Part shown: positions 11,246-25,745 of the stretch, piece by piece
How the letters are laid out: each line of letters opens with the position of its first letter
Position numbering within the stretch: position 1 is the stretch's first letter
Origin: Cercis canadensis
Taxonomy: Eukaryota; Streptophyta; Magnoliopsida; Fabales; Fabaceae
Direction: 5' to 3'
Assembly: GCA_003255065.1 (NCBI GenBank)
Contig: QAOA01003613.1
Coordinates: 1-64,000 of the forward strand
DNA length: 64,000 bases
Notes under the pieces: model-generated
Databases searched by the model: none
What the model saw: only the letters and a program-made list of their open reading frames with translations
Told to the model about the DNA's origin: nothing
Made by a program: the position numbers and the translations under genes

Positions 11246-11791
11246 TAATTTTGTGAGTTTAGAGAGTAATTTATTAAATTAAATTATGTGTGAAATTGTT
11301 GAGATTTTAAGAACTCTTTTTTGGGGCTCTTGTTATATGTTATATGTGCTTTGTTTGTATAATTTTGTTTGAATATTTTGATATGATTTTGTGGTTATTC
11401 AATAATGTGATAGAGGATATGTTGAATAATAACTTATTTATAATGATATATGAATTGTGAGTATCTGATAGACTGAAAACTTGTGGAATCAATGTACGTT
11501 AGAGTTATATATGATAAATTAGTTAGGTTAACTTAGAAACCTATATGGGAGTTAATCGTGTAGGATTAACTCTCAGATAGTCCTCGATTTTGGGATTGTT
11601 CTTGAAGTAGTTGTTCCACTAATAGGACAGTAGAGTTTTGGGACCAAGTAGGTCAATTAAATTTCGGAGCACTTCTCTTTTGTTTCGCTGGGTACATATT
11701 TATGCTAGTTGAACAATATAATGCGTGTACTTGGATAACTATGGGGAGGTTTTACCGAAATTTTGTTGACCTATTTAGTTCTTATAAGCTT

Positions 11792-12918
11792 TGTTGTGTA
11801 AAACTCTAACGCAAGTGTATATTATCGTTTTCAAGTAATAAAATGAGAGTAAAGTATCGTCTCATGGGGACTGTGGCTAATAAGTACCAAAATTGAGTCT
11901 ATTATAATTTTATCTAAAGAATCAATGAGAGAATATAAGTGATAATCTAAAGGCAAAAATACTAAATCAGTGACAAGTAGAAAAATAAATGAGAAATATC
12001 TAGGGCTTTTGATTTCACCATAGCTATTTCGATTTGCTATTCCTAATTCATTAACCAAGAACAATTTTCCTAATTGCTAGCCAAGAACCCTAAATTATTT
12101 ATTAGCCTTTCCCAAAGTCAAACAAAAATATCTTTAAGTTATGAACCCGCTATATTCTTATGTGAATTACAAATAACCTAGAAATTCACTTAATTCTAGG
12201 GTTCTTTTTAAAAAGCTACATAGGCCATGGAGGTATATCATATCCTACATGTAACCTATGTTCTTAATCCCCATGATTTTTAATTACAAATTACCTCCCG
12301 GTCTCATTACAATTATCTAATCAACTAATTGGTGATCAAACAATTAGAATCATGAAGACTTGAGAATAAGAAGACAATTAATAAATGAGTTCTTGAATTA
12401 AAGGAATAGAAAATTACAAATCTTCCTAGCTAGGCTACATCATAACCCTAGAAGGGAATTTAGTTCATAACTATGAAAGAAAGTATGATTACACAGAAAT
12501 TAGACATAAGTACAAGAGAAAAAGGTGAAAGAAACTCTTAGACTCTCAAAATCAATGATGAAATCCCAATCTTCAAGCTTGATCTCCTTTTTCTTCTCTC
12601 CTCTAGTGTAAAAACATGTGGAACCCTAATTTAGTCTTTAAAAGTCCTATTTATAGGTCCTAGGAAGTTTAAAATAAAGTAGGAATCCTAATGAAAATAG
12701 GAAGTTTGGAAGTAAAATCTAGAGTTGGCTGTCGGGGGGCTGCAGCCTTGGGTTTGGGCGCTGCAACCTCTGATTCTCTGCTTGGAGGGTGCTGCGGCCT
12801 CTTGATAAGGGGCTGTAGCCTCTGAGTTTCTGCCTGGAGGGGGCTGCAGCGCTAAGCTGCTGTCACCATATTAAATTTGCCAAAATTTACTCTTTTTGAC
12901 ACCGAAAAATACCAAAGT
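11792..12918 (-). repeat. 3' LTR of the gypsy element (truncated)
   Basis: Matches 20860-22081 and the solo LTR at 56387-57600 from the TGTTGTGTAAAAC end up to about accaaagtg (12918). The remaining about 165 bp ending ACTTATCA, present in the other two copies, are missing. It contains a G/C-rich stretch with repeated ggctgcagcct and cctggaggg words (12727-12862). Confidence 0.85.
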
Positions 12919-14516
12919 GTATAAATTAATTCAAATGCAAGTTGTAATTCACTAATGATCTCCTTGAGTGTGTGTATGTGTGTATCCCTTCACAAATGAC
13001 TTCTTGCACTATGAATAAGTTTATTCATGCTCAACCAAGCAATTAGACCTCTAAATAAAGCACATGAGGAACTCCATAGGCAAGCTTTTCATGCCACTCT
13101 CCACTAATGTAGGCTAGTCACAACATCAAAGATCAAAAGGGCTTTTTAAGATTTTAATGGATGGCTAAGGTTAAGGTAAGGTAAAGGATAATCAATGAGG
13201 TTCATTCGCCCATGACACAAAACTAATCTAGGCTTTTAAAGCCCTTTTTACATTCGTTTTCACCTAACTTTTTCACCAATTTTTTTTTTCTTTGTCATTC
13301 ACCTTGATTATTTTTCTCTTTTTCACTTGATTGTGCTTATCTTCACTCTTTCTTTTCTTTGAATGCTTGACTTCACCCCAAAACTTATTCTTTTTTAATG
13401 ATCAAAATGGTGTATCAACTTTTGTTTTTTGAGTCAAGAAGCAGCAATCTAGTTTTTATTTTCAAAGCTTAACACTCCTCCCCTCCACACCCTTATTTAT
13501 TCATATGCTCTCAATACTTTTCCTAAACTGACAATATGTCATGAATGCAAGGTTAGGAAAGTTATTCATGGGTTAGCTTAAATTAGGGGTGACAAAGAAA
13601 ATGTTACAAGTAGGCTCAATTAAGGTAACTAAGTATAGAAATAATGCAAGGGTCGGCTTGAAAGGCTCAAACTATCTAAACAATGCCTAAATCATCTCCC
13701 TAAAGTTGCATAACCTAGGATTTCGTCTCAAGCGGCAATCAAACTAGTTCTAGAGTCCTCTAAGGTCATAAGAGTGCTTAGCATACCTAAACCTTCTTCA
13801 AATCAAGCAAAGAACGCAAATGCTTAGGGTTATGTGCTCAATATGTCAAGGAAATACAAGTTAAGTAAAAACTAGCACAAGAATCAAGCACACACACAAA
13901 CATAACATGCATAATTTTCCAAAAACTATGAACAATTACAATCATTTTTATCATTGGCCCTAGGTTTTCAAACTTTATTATCACTTAAAACAACACAAAA
14001 TATAATTAAAAATCTACTAATTAAACAACCTAATAACAAAAAGAAAGTAAAGGCAAACAAAAAGAAGAAATTCAACAATTTTTACCCTTAAACTTAAGAC
14101 TAACATTGTCCTCAATGTTAAATAAATTAAACGAGAAAGTATAGAAAACTCCCCTGGATAATATATGGATCAATCTTCTGTTGGAATGGGAAAGAATGCT
14201 GACAATCTAGCCTTTGTTGCTTATGAAGCACTTTTTTTTTTTTCGAAGGAAGCAGGGCACTGTGGCACTGTATTTGTTGTCCACTTCATCAAAAATAGTT
14301 TTCATGCACTTTTAAACTCCTTGGAACCCCCAAACTTACTTCCACACCTGAAAATTAGCAAAACTAAAGAAACATTAAACCTAACACATAACTAAAGACA
14401 TAAGATAAAAATCTAAGAAATCAACAAAACAAAACAAAAGGAAGGGTTAAGAAAATGAGTTGCCTCCCAAAAAGTGCTTATTTTATAGTCCTTAGCCTGA
14501 ATATCTTTGAAATAAA
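12919..14516 (-). other. gypsy non-coding 3' region
   Basis: AT-rich, no frame on either strand longer than incidental. On the - strand the phrase TTGAGGACAATGTTAGTCTT (about 14090-14112) matches a motif commonly found after pol in Athila/Tat elements. No clear polypurine tract next to the LTR is seen, consistent with the deletion at 12918. Confidence 0.55.
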
Positions 14517-15605
14517 TTAAGCATGATAAAAAATGGTAGTTGAGGTCTTTTGGAACTTCACTCCACTATCTCTATGAGCCTTAGATTGTTGGTCATTCTC
14601 CTTTAATCTCCATACCTCGTTTCCATCTCCAAAGCGAGAAAACTTCTTAAGGTATTCCAAAATGATCTTTTTGAATGAAGGTTTCTTTTTCTTTTTGTTC
14701 TTGTGAGACTCAACTCGAGGTAAGGAACTAACCACTTGCTTTGTGGGGATTTTCTCATCTTGTAACTTTGAGTCTGGTGACTTTTCCTTTTTAGACATCC
14801 CCTCAGTGCAAGCTTCAATTAGTTTCTTTAAGGAGTTTGCTTGAGACACTTCTTTGGTGCTTCCCTCTATTGTGTCAATTTTGAAGCACATATTCTCTTC
14901 ATCTGGGTGTTTAGTTTCCTTGAACACTTTGAAGGAGACTTGATCACCTTGAACTCTCAAAGTGAGTTACCTTTTCTGCACATCAATGAGAGCGTTCCCA
15001 GTTGCTAAGAATGGATGACCAAGAATGATGAGGATTTCTTGGTCCTCCTCCATGTCTAGCACAATGAAGTCCACTGGGAAGATAAACTCGTCCACTTTCA
15101 CCAATACATCCTCAAGGATTCCCCTTGAATATTTGACTGATCTATCAGCCAGAGTTAAGGAGATGAATGTTAGTTTAACTTCTCCTATACCCAATTTCCT
15201 GAAAACAGAAAGAGGCATAAGGTTAATACTAGAACTAAGATCACAAATTGCCTTACCAAAAGATAAGTTGCCAATAATGCAAAGAATATTTAAACTCCCT
15301 AGATCTTTTAATTTTGGTGGCAATTTCTTTTGTAAGATTGCATTGCACTCCTTAGTAAGTGCCACAATTTCATAATCCCTTAGCCTTCTCTTATTGGTGA
15401 GAATGTCCTTCATGAACTTGACATAACTAGGAATTTGTTCCAAGGCCTCTGCAAATGGAATATTTATATGGAGCATCTTAAACACTACAAGGAACTTGGA
15501 GAATTGTTTATTTATGTTTTGCTTCTGAAATCTGTGAGGGAAAGGTACTCGGGGTTTGTATGGTGGAGGGTTATCAGGAAACAGTATGGACTTAGGTTGC
15601 TTCAC
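14517..15605 (-). pseudogene. gypsy retropepsin (aspartic protease) and downstream linker
   Basis: 14967-15605 encodes a proline-rich lead, then the Athila-type pre-protease region (YVKFMKDIL...ALTKECNAIL) and the protease core with CDLSSSINLMP, where the catalytic Asp of the usual DLGAS motif is kept and Gly is Ser. It ends with ILGHPFLATGNALIDV. A stop just after it separates 14517-14960, a Lys-rich continuation (VQGDQVSFKVF...) seen before RT in this lineage. RT does not follow. The protein would process the Gag-Pol polyprotein in an active copy. Confidence 0.8.
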
Positions 15606-15826
15606 CTCCTATTTTGAAACTTCCTCAGTAGGTACAACAACTCCTTCTTTTGCTTCATGTGCTTTTCTACAACTAACTCTTTCTTTTTAGGCTCTTCCAC
15701 CACTTTGTCATTCTGAAGAGTTATGGCATTAACTTGCACTTCCACCACTTTGTCATTGCCTACCTAATTTGTTTCAGTATTGGTAGGCAATGTGCCTTGA
15801 TCTCTAAAGGAGAGCATATTAAAAAT

Positions 15827-16860
15827 TTACCCAATTTGCACCTTTAAGTTCTGAATGGAAGTGGCTTGATTCTGCAACTTGGCGTCAGTCCTTGTCATGA
15901 ATTGAGTAGTGGTCACTGTCAATTGAGAAAAGGCACATTCTAATGAAACTTTGGGTGGTGGTGGTTGAGCTTGGAATCCATATAGGTTAGCCACATTTTG
16001 AGAGTTCTTCCAGGAGAAATTAGGGTGATTTCTCCATCCCGAATTGCAAGTGTTGGAATATGGTGCACCTTGCCTATTAAAATTTCCCATAAATTGAGCT
16101 TCCTCAAGAGATGGTGGGTCATTCATGTTCATCATAGGACAATCTACACTAGAGTGATCGCCATGACATACTTCATATTTGATTTCAGGAATGTGGATGA
16201 AATTGGCTGTCAAAGTGCCTAATTGCTTTGCAAGAGAGTCCATCTTGGCATTAAGGGCTGTGATGATATCAATTGCATGCATCCCATAAGCTTTCTTAGT
16301 TAGACCCCTTTCAGAAGGCCATTGGCGAGCATTTGTTGCCATTTGGTCAAGTAGCTTGAAAGTTTCTTCATCAGTTTTCTCCATTAATGACCCACTTGCA
16401 GCGACATCAAGTAGAGTTTTAGTGGACCCATTCAAACAATTATAGAAAGTTTGAATTTGGAGCCACTCCGGTAAACCATGATGTGGGTACTTCCTCAATA
16501 AGCCTTTGAACCACTCCCAAGCTTCATGCAGTCCTTCCATGTTATGTTGCACAAAGATGTTAATCTCATTACGCATCCTGACTATTTTTGCTGGTGGGAA
16601 AAACCTTGCCAAGAATTGCTTGGTCATCTCATCCCATGTGTTGATAGAACATGGTGCAAGAGAGTATTGCCAATTCCTCGCTTCATCTTTTAGTGAAAAT
16701 GGAAATAGGCATAATCGAATGGCTTCATCAGTGGCGTCATTATACTTGAAGGTGTCCCAAATCTTAAGAAATCCAGCCAAGTGTACATTAGCATCTTCAG
16801 TTGGTAGCCCTCCAAATTGATTGGCTTACATCATCTGAATGACACTAGCTTTTATCTCAA
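15827..16860 (-). pseudogene. gypsy Gag (retrotransposon gag domain)
   Basis: Open from 16780 to 15827 (317 aa) and readable upstream to about 16860 through one stop (QFGGLPTEDANVHL). Diagnostic Athila/Tat Gag words are IRLCLFPFSLKDEARNW, WDEMTKQFLARFFP and a degenerate knuckle CHGDHSSVDCP. It would form the virus-like particle that packages element RNA. The frame closes before the protease at 15605. Confidence 0.85.
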
Positions 16861-17217
16861 ACTGGTGGGCTAGAATTGTTGGCCTATTGATCCCTGACAT
16901 AGGGGCTGGCCCCTTGGGAATTTCGTAATCCTTCAATATTTTTCGAGTAATCACTAGTACTACCACTGGCTCTCTATTTTGTTCCGCATCTTCTATAGTG
17001 ATCTAAGCTAGTCTAGTGATGCTTCTTCTTTCCCTTCGGTAATTCTTACACGTCTTCTCAATTTCAGAATCCAAAGGTAGTAGATTACCGCACCCCGCAC
17101 TTCTCATACACTTGAGAGAATTCTTAAAAAACAAAGAACACAAGCGCAAAATAGAAAAAATAAAGATCTAGACTAAAATTAGACTACCTTAGTATTGATA
17201 TTAATATATGCACAGTC

Positions 17218-17239
17218 CCTGGCAACAGGACCAAAAACT
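17218..17239 (-). promoter_or_regulatory. degenerate primer-binding site (tRNA-Asp type)
   Basis: Directly after the 5' LTR on the - strand comes TTTTTGGTCCTGTTGCCAGG. Many Athila/Tat elements have TTTTTGGCGCCGTTGCCGGG here, complementary to tRNA-Asp. The match with about four changes is my reading and is consistent with decay. Confidence 0.55.
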
Positions 17240-17299
17240 TGTTGTGTAAAATTCTAATGCAAGTGTACGTTATCGTTTTAAAGTAATAACACTACAACA

Positions 17300-17575
17300 A
17301 ATTTCCTGGATTCCAACAGAATTTTTTGGTTGGAATTTTGCCAAATTCCGTTGGAATTCTGGATTCCAATGGAATCCGTGTCGTTAGAAAATAACCCGTT
17401 GGAATTGCATAATTCCTACGGAAATTCCAACAAAAAATAATTCCAACGGAATTTTACCGTGGGAAAACTTTTTTGACAAAAAAAATTCTGACAACAAATT
17501 CCAATGGTAAATTTCCGTTGGAATTATTTTAAAAAATTCCAACGGAAAATACCGTTGGAATTTTTAATATATTTT
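17300..17575. repeat. CACTA-B left subterminal repeat array
   Basis: At least six copies of CCGTTGGAAT or its complement, with variants, in both orientations. In CACTA elements such arrays are the binding sites for the DNA-binding transposase subunit. Confidence 0.8.
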
Positions 17576-17613
17576 AAAAAATATTTTTTTAAAAAAATAA
17601 AAAATTATTTTTT

Positions 17614-17852
17614 NNNNNNNNNNNNNNNNNNNNNNNNNNNNNNNNNNNNNNNNNNNNNNNNNNNNNNNNNNNNNNNNNNNNNNNNNNNNNNNNNNNNNNN
17701 NNNNNNNNNNNNNNNNNNNNNNNNNNNNNNNNNNNNNNNNNNNNNNNNNNNNNNNNNNNNNNNNNNNNNNNNNNNNNNNNNNNNNNNNNNNNNNNNNNNN
17801 NNNNNNNNNNNNNNNNNNNNNNNNNNNNNNNNNNNNNNNNNNNNNNNNNNNN
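17614..17852. other. assembly gap (239 N)
   Basis: Run of undetermined bases inside CACTA-B, just after the subterminal array and an A/T homopolymer region. Confidence 1.
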
Positions 17853-18674
<822 letters not shown>

Positions 18675-18903
18675 AACCTTAGTTTGTTGACCTATTTAAC
18701 ATGCATGCAGACGCAGTCCAATGAATGAATATCCCCTTAATTTGTATTTAAAAACAATCCTTTACTTGTTTTCTATTCTATGTGTTGTGTGTTGTATTGT
18801 GTTAGCCACCACTCTAGCCGGCGAGTAGCTGAGTACTAGGTCATTATAGACAAGAAAATAAAGGGATTTACGAAGTAGCCAGCTGGCAGTACCATCTCCA
18901 CTT

Positions 18904-19002
18904 GCAACCTAATTTTCTGGGAATATGTTAGAGACAAGAAAATAATTGGGGGNGCAACCTAATTTTTGGGGAATATGTTAGAGACAAGAAAATAATTGGG
19001 GG
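18904..19002. repeat. 49-bp direct repeat around single N at 18953
   Basis: gcaacctaatttt...ataattggggg occurs on both sides of the N with small differences (ctggg/tgggg). Assembly join. Confidence 0.9.
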
Positions 19003-19244
19003 TCATTAGAGACAACAACTTTGCTGAAGCACAATCTGCATTATTGACAGAAATATCTTAAAGCAAGGAGCTTGACTTGTCGTTTACCTAAGCCCATGAA
19101 ACAAGTCTGTATATCATGAATAGAATAAAGTGAATAATCCATCATATCAAGAAACGAATTTGATTATCATAACCATGCAGAAAAAATTATCTTAAGGAAG
19201 GGATGCACTTACTAATTTTGATTTGAATAGCAAGAATAAAGGGA

Positions 19245-19790
19245 TTGTGAAATATGCAGCAAGTGAACTACAAGCTGGAAGCACACTCACAAGTGATACT
19301 TTGTTGGGTTTCATTCCAGCCTTCACTTGCATCTCATGCAGAAGAGTCAATGCTTCATCAGGTGCTCCATTCTGTGCATAACCATGAATCATTGCTGTCC
19401 ATACATATATGTTTCTGCACTTCATTTGTTCAAATACCCGTCTGCTAAGAATGACTTTGTTACTTCTTGAATACATATCTATCAAAGACCCCATATGAAC
19501 ATCTGAACCCATCTTCAAATCCAATCCAATCCATTCTTCACAAGATAACAATGAAGCTCCCTCCCATAATCCAATTCCCCATCATTACTATAACACATAG
19601 GCATTAGAGTTGCAACTGTAAAAGCATCAGACTTAAATCCATCAGCTTGCATTTTTCTCAAAAGTTGCCATAAATCCAAATTGGGAATACAATCTCCCTT
19701 AGCAGCGTATCCAGCAATAATAACATTCCACGAACTCACATTCTTGTGTGGCATTTCATCGAACAGCTTCTGGGTTTCCCCTAATTCTCC
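19245..19790 (-). pseudogene. captured pentatricopeptide-repeat (PPR) gene fragment
   Basis: On the - strand, from about 19790: GETQKLFDEMPHKNVSSWN, IIAGYAAKG, then after a frameshift near 19540 SLIDMYSRSN, FEQMKCRNIYVWTAMIHGYA and NGAPDEALTLLHEM. These are the alternating P, L and S motifs of PLS-class PPR proteins, organelle RNA-binding and editing factors. Only about 180 of the usual 500-900 residues are present, with no start or C-terminal E/DYW domain. It lies wholly inside CACTA-B, so it is a transduplicated fragment and not the resident gene. Confidence 0.85.
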
Positions 19791-19964
19791 ACATTAACAG
19801 TACATTGACATCACAAAATTGGCAACCACTAAATCAGAGATAAACCCAATTCTTATACTCTTCCCCTAATGTGTTTAGTGTTTATGCATTAATACAAAAC
19901 TGAATCATTAGGTCCAAATTATACGTATGATAATGGAGGGGCGGCTTCAACAAGTCTAAGCCCA

Positions 19965-20500
<536 letters not shown>

Positions 20501-20579
20501 AATGCGAATCGTTCCCCTCTGATTTCTGAGTCGAAGAAGAGTCGAGGAGGAGGAGAAGTTAGGGATTTGAGAAAGTGAA

Positions 20580-20820
20580 AATATTCTACAAAATTCCAAC
20601 AGTAATAAAATGAAAATTACTATTGGAAATACCGTTGGAGTTAATAAAAAAATTTAAAAAAAAAAATCTAACAGTATATTCCGTTGGAATATTTCATTGG
20701 AATTCTTAAAAAAAAAATTAGACATCTTCAACGGAAATTCTGACGGAAAATTCCAACGGTAATGTAATTCCGTTGGAATTTTAACAAAATTTTATCCATG
20801 GGAATTACCGTTGAAAATTT
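20580..20820. repeat. CACTA-B right subterminal repeat array
   Basis: Multiple ttccgttggaat/attccaacggt words mirror the left array. The element ends 36 bp later. Confidence 0.8.
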
Positions 20821-20859
20821 TCAAAATTGAGTGTATTGTGGCTTTTTCTTGTAGTGTAA

Positions 20860-22081
20860 AATGAGAGTAAAGTATTGTCACATGGAGATTGTGGCCAATA
20901 AGTACCAAAATTGAGTGTATTTTAATTTTATCTAGAGAATCAATGAGTGAATATAAGTGATAATCTAAAGGCAAAAATACTAAATCAGTGACTAGTAAAA
21001 AAATGAATGAGAAATATTTAGGGCTTTTGATTTCACCATAGCTATTCCGATTTGCTATTCCTAATTCATTAACCAAAAACCCTAAATTAGTTATTAGCCT
21101 TTTCAAAGGTCAAACAAAAATATCTTTAAGTTATGAACCCACTATATTCCTATGTGAATTACAAATAACCTAGAAATTCACTTAATTTTATGGTTCTTTT
21201 TAAATAGCTACACAGGTCATGGAGGTATATCCCTATCCTACATATAACCTATGCTCTTAATCCCCATGATCTTTAATTACAAATTACCTCTCGGTCTCAT
21301 TACAATTATCTAATCAACTAATTGATGATCAAATACTTAGAATCATGAAGACTTGAGAATAAGAAGACAATTAATAAATGAGTTCTTGAATTCAAGGAAT
21401 AGAAAATTACAAATCTTCTTAACTAGGCTATATCATAACCCTATAAGGGAATTTAGTTCATAACTATGAAAGAAAGCATGATTACACATAAATTAGACAT
21501 AAATACAAGAGAAAAAGGTGAAAGAAACTCTTATACTATCAAAATCAATGATAAAATCCCAATCTTCAAGCTTGATCTCCCTTCTCTTCTTGCCTCTTGT
21601 GTAAAAACGTGTGGAGCCCTAATTTAGTCTTTAAAAGTCCTATTTATAGGTCCTAGGAAGTTTAAAATAAAAAAGAATTAAAATAAAATAAGAATCCTAA
21701 TGAAAATAGGAAGTTTGGAAGTCAAATCTCAAGTTGACCGTCGGGGGGCTACAGTCTTGGGTTTGGGCTCTGCAACCTTTGAATCTCTATTTGGAGGGTG
21801 CTGCGGCCTTTGAGTTTCTGCCTGGAGGGGGTTGCAGCACCCAGACTTGGGGCTGCAGCGCCCAAGCTATTGNGCAGTGCCCAAGCTATTGCCACCATTC
21901 TAAATTTGCCAAAATTTACTCTTTTTGACACCGAAAAATATCAAAGTGACTTCCAAAGACTTTTAACGTGAAAGCCTATAAAAGAAACATTAATTCATAA
22001 GAATCAAACTTAAAATATCTTAGAACAAATAATTAATAAGGTAGATAAATACAAAATAAGCCGTATAAAATCAACTTATCA
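20860..22081 (-). repeat. 5' LTR of the gypsy element (main part)
   Basis: Together with 17240-17289 this forms one LTR of about 1.27 kb, interrupted by CACTA-B. It ends ACTTATCA and is followed by the AGCTT duplication. It is near-identical over long stretches to 11792-12918 and 56387-57600. A single N at 21873 lies between two 18-bp copies of gcag(c/t)gcccaagctattg. Confidence 0.9.
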
Positions 22082-22207
22082 AGCTTCTACTAGTGGTGGA
22101 ACAAATTTCAAGAATTGAATAAAAGCCATACCCATAGTAGAACTTAATACTTTTTAAGCATTGTAAGAAAACATTAATAACTTTAATTTGTTTTGAATAT
22201 TGAAGGA

Positions 22208-25200
22208 ATATGGAGATCCGTGGATATCGTCGTTGGATGTATGAGAGATTTTCTTCAAATAGTAAGATTATTAGATATTAGTTTTATATTGGTGTTGAGG
22301 TATTTATTGAGTTTGCAAGTTAACTTGATGTGTATATTCAAGTAGGAAAGTGTAGATGCTTATGTGTAAAACACAAATGCTGTAAGTTTCGTACATTGGA
22401 TGAAATAAGAATGCACCTATACATGAAAGGCTTCATGGAGGATTACTATTATTGGGATAATCATGGAGAGGTCCGTCCAGCCATTGTCCCAATGAATGTT
22501 GAAAACCAATAGATCCCTCGGTATGAACAGATGGTTATGGATGTTGTTGGGCCCTCTTTCGAATCGGAGTATATACCAAAGAAGGATCTAAATCTAGAAT
22601 TCGCAAAGTTTTATGATATGTTGAGAGCCACATAGTCTCCATTATGGGATGGATGTGAGACACACTTTGTACTTTCAACGGCTTTCAGATTGTGAAGCAT
22701 CAAGTCTGACTATAACATCCCAAACAGTTCAATGGACGAGCTTATCACATTGATGATGGAGATATTGCCTCCAAGTTATAGGATGCCAACTAATTTGTAT
22801 CAAACCAAGAAATTGGTTTCTAAACTTAGTTGTGGGTACAAGAAGATTGAATCCACATGGGTATATGTTGTATTATGGAAAAGATGAAGCTGCTAAGCAG
22901 TGTCGAATATATGGTGAAGCACGATTCATAGAATCTAGAGTTGGACAAGGAAATGTTAGGGAAGTTCTAACTAAACAGATGCGGTATTTGCCAATAATCC
23001 CTAGGTTGTAAAGACTTTTTGCATCTAATACATCTGTGAAGGAGATGAGATGACATAATAAACACAAATGTGAACTAAGGGTGTTGTCACATCTATCTGA
23101 CGAAGATACATGGAAATATTTTGACATGATTCACCCAGATTTTGTATCTGAACCAATGAATGTGATGTTAGGTCTATGTGTCAATGGTTTCAGTTCTTTT
23201 AGAATGGGCGCAAAGACATATTCATGTTTCCTTGTTATCCTAACCTCTTATAATCTTCTGCTTGACATGTGCATGAGAAAGAAATACATGTTCTTGACTA
23301 TTATTATTCTTGGTCCTGATAATCCAAAAAGCAAAATTAACATTTTCTTACAACATTTACTTGATAATTTGAAGAAGCTTTGAGATGAAGGAATGTCTAC
23401 TTATGACATTTCATTGAAACAAAACTTCTGAATGATGGAAACTCTTTTGTGGACAATCAATGACTTCCCTGCATATGGAATGTTATCCAGTTGGCAAACA
23501 ACAAGTAAGCTGGGTTGCCCGATTTGCATAAGCGGCTCGAAGGCATTTTGTTTGAAGCATGGTCGTAAAATGTGTTATTTCGATTGCCATCAACAATTCT
23601 TACCCCAAAATCATTTTTTCCATCGTAACAAAAATAATTTCTTAAGAAATGTTACTGAGAAGGGCATGTCACCTAAGTGCTATTCTGGATACGAAATTTT
23701 CATGCAAGTGTTCAGACTACCTAGAGTAACAGAAAGTGGATGTGCTGTCTCTACTGGTTATAGTGTAACCCACAACTGAACTAAGCGTAGTATTTTTTGA
23801 GACTTACCATATTGGCATGATTTGTTAATTCCTCACAACAATGATGTGATGCATACAAAGAGCAATGCCTTTGAAAATGTATTCAATACGGTCATGGATG
23901 TAAAAAAAAAAAAGAGTAAAAACAATGTGAATGCAAGACTAGATATGGTAAAGTTATGTAAATGTCCAAATTTAGAGTTGCAAAACTTGGGCAATGAAAA
24001 GTTTACGAAACCTAAGGCATTTTATATACTTATTACTTAGTATTGACCACAAAAGAGTTGTGTGTGAGTGGGTGCAAAGTTTAAAGTTTCTTGATGGATA
24101 TGCATCTAACTTAAGGATTTGTGTCAATATTAATATTTGAACTTTGACCCACATGAAAAGTTATGACTGTCATGTGTTTATGGAGAAACTCCTACCAATT
24201 ATTTTTAGTGGGTTGTCTGTTCTTGTTTGAGAACATCTTGTTGAGTTGAGCCAATTTTTTTTAGCTCTTTGCTCTCTTACTTTGCGCAAGGATATAATGG
24301 ATCAGAATATTCCCATAATCTTGTGCAAACTTGAAAAAAAATTTCCTCATACTTTTTTTGATGTGATAGAGCATTACCGATTCATTTAGTTAAAGAAACA
24401 ATCAATGGTAGACTTGTCCAATATAGGTGGATGTACAATTTCGAAAGGTTCCTTCATACCTTAAAGGGAAAGGTGAAAAATAAAGCCCGTGTGAAAGGTT
24501 TAATTTGTGAAGCATACATCCTTGGGGAGACTTTAACTTTTTGTTCCTACTACTTCGAGTCTCACGTCCATTCAAGGACTAGAAAAATGTTTCGCAATGA
24601 TGATGATGAGGAAATTTATGCTGGGCAACCTAATTCCGTAGCCAAATATCCTATTTTCCTCCATATAACCTCGCAATGACAATATCTCAATGATGAAGAA
24701 CTAGCAGCTACAACAGTGTATGTGTTGCTTAATTGCCCCGAAGTTAAACCTTACTTGAAGTAAGTTCAAGCTTAATATCTTAATTTTTTTTAATGCTTAA
24801 ATATGAATTTTATGTGTTAACTAATTTTATGCATATGTTGCAGCATGTATATACAAGTATTAATCTCAATGTACGGGAATCTCCTAAAGGATCAAATGGA
24901 TAAGCACATATTCACTGGATTTCTTCAATGGTTTAAACATTATGCACGTAACTCTAACTATTTTCAATATTTAATTGTATTCAACAAGTTTTAGTATATC
25001 ACTAACCTCTTGTTAACTATATGTAGGTAAAAAACTCTCAAAATGGTATTGTAGATGAGTTTTTAATATTTTTGGCTTAGGGTCCTTTAAGGAAGGTTCA
25101 AACATTGGACTGAGTAAATATCAACGGTTATAAATTCTATACAACTGCTTGGTCCCCTAGTCAGAAAACAAATAACAGTGGAGTTTTTTTGAAAGGATCT

Positions 25201-25745
25201 GATTATGGTGAAGTCGAATCCTTCTATTATGGGGTACTACAAGAAATTATTGAGATTACATATACCGGTTCATTTGGTTATTGATTGGTACTATTAAATT
25301 GCAAATAGTTTGATCTTTCACCTCGGGGTACAAAAAGTTATCTGAAATATAGATTTATGAAGGTAAATTCAAGTAGAACATACAAAGGAGATGACCTATT
25401 CATCTTAGCTCAACAAGCAGAGCAAATTTATTTCTCTCCTTATCCATGCACAACTCCTAATAAGCGGGGATTGTTACATGTCATTAAAACGAAATTCATG
25501 CACACAATTGATGCCCTAATGATCCCTACCATGACAAACCACATTGTTCACTAGCATTAATTGTTGATGATGATCAAACACAGACAAATTTGGAAGATAT
25601 CACTTCGACTACTACAGAGGAAGTTGTTACTGATGCAAATCTAGTCATTGTCAATGATGTAGATGATGAGATAATAGAAGGTGTTGAGGAAGAGAAAGAA
25701 GATGAATATCATAGCAGTGATGACGAAACCGAGGAAGACCCCTAA
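22208..25745 (+). pseudogene. degenerate CACTA transposase (TNP2/Transposase_21 family)
   Basis: The domains of plant CACTA transposases are readable in order through many stops and frameshifts. A Transpos_assoc-type N-terminus is at 22208-22440 (RRWMYERF, GKCRCLCVKHKC, HLYMKGFMEDYYYWDNHGE). The Transposase_21 core is at about 22680-23780 (WDGCETHFVLSTA, SDYNIPNSSMDELI, HPDFVSEPMNVMLGLCVNGF, LWTINDFPAYGMLSSW, LKHGRKMCYFDCHQQFLPQNH). A DUF4218-like part is at about 24050-24660 and a DUF4216-like part at about 25120-25560, followed by an acidic tail. It would cut and rejoin CACTA ends. The density of stops indicates old decay. Confidence 0.85.

Noticed and set aside
17300..17575. CRISPR-like repeated words
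   Set aside because: Irregular spacing, both orientations and a plant transposon context; these are CACTA subterminal repeats.
19192..19754. Resident PPR gene
   Set aside because: No start, no C-terminal domain, a frameshift, and full enclosure within CACTA-B.
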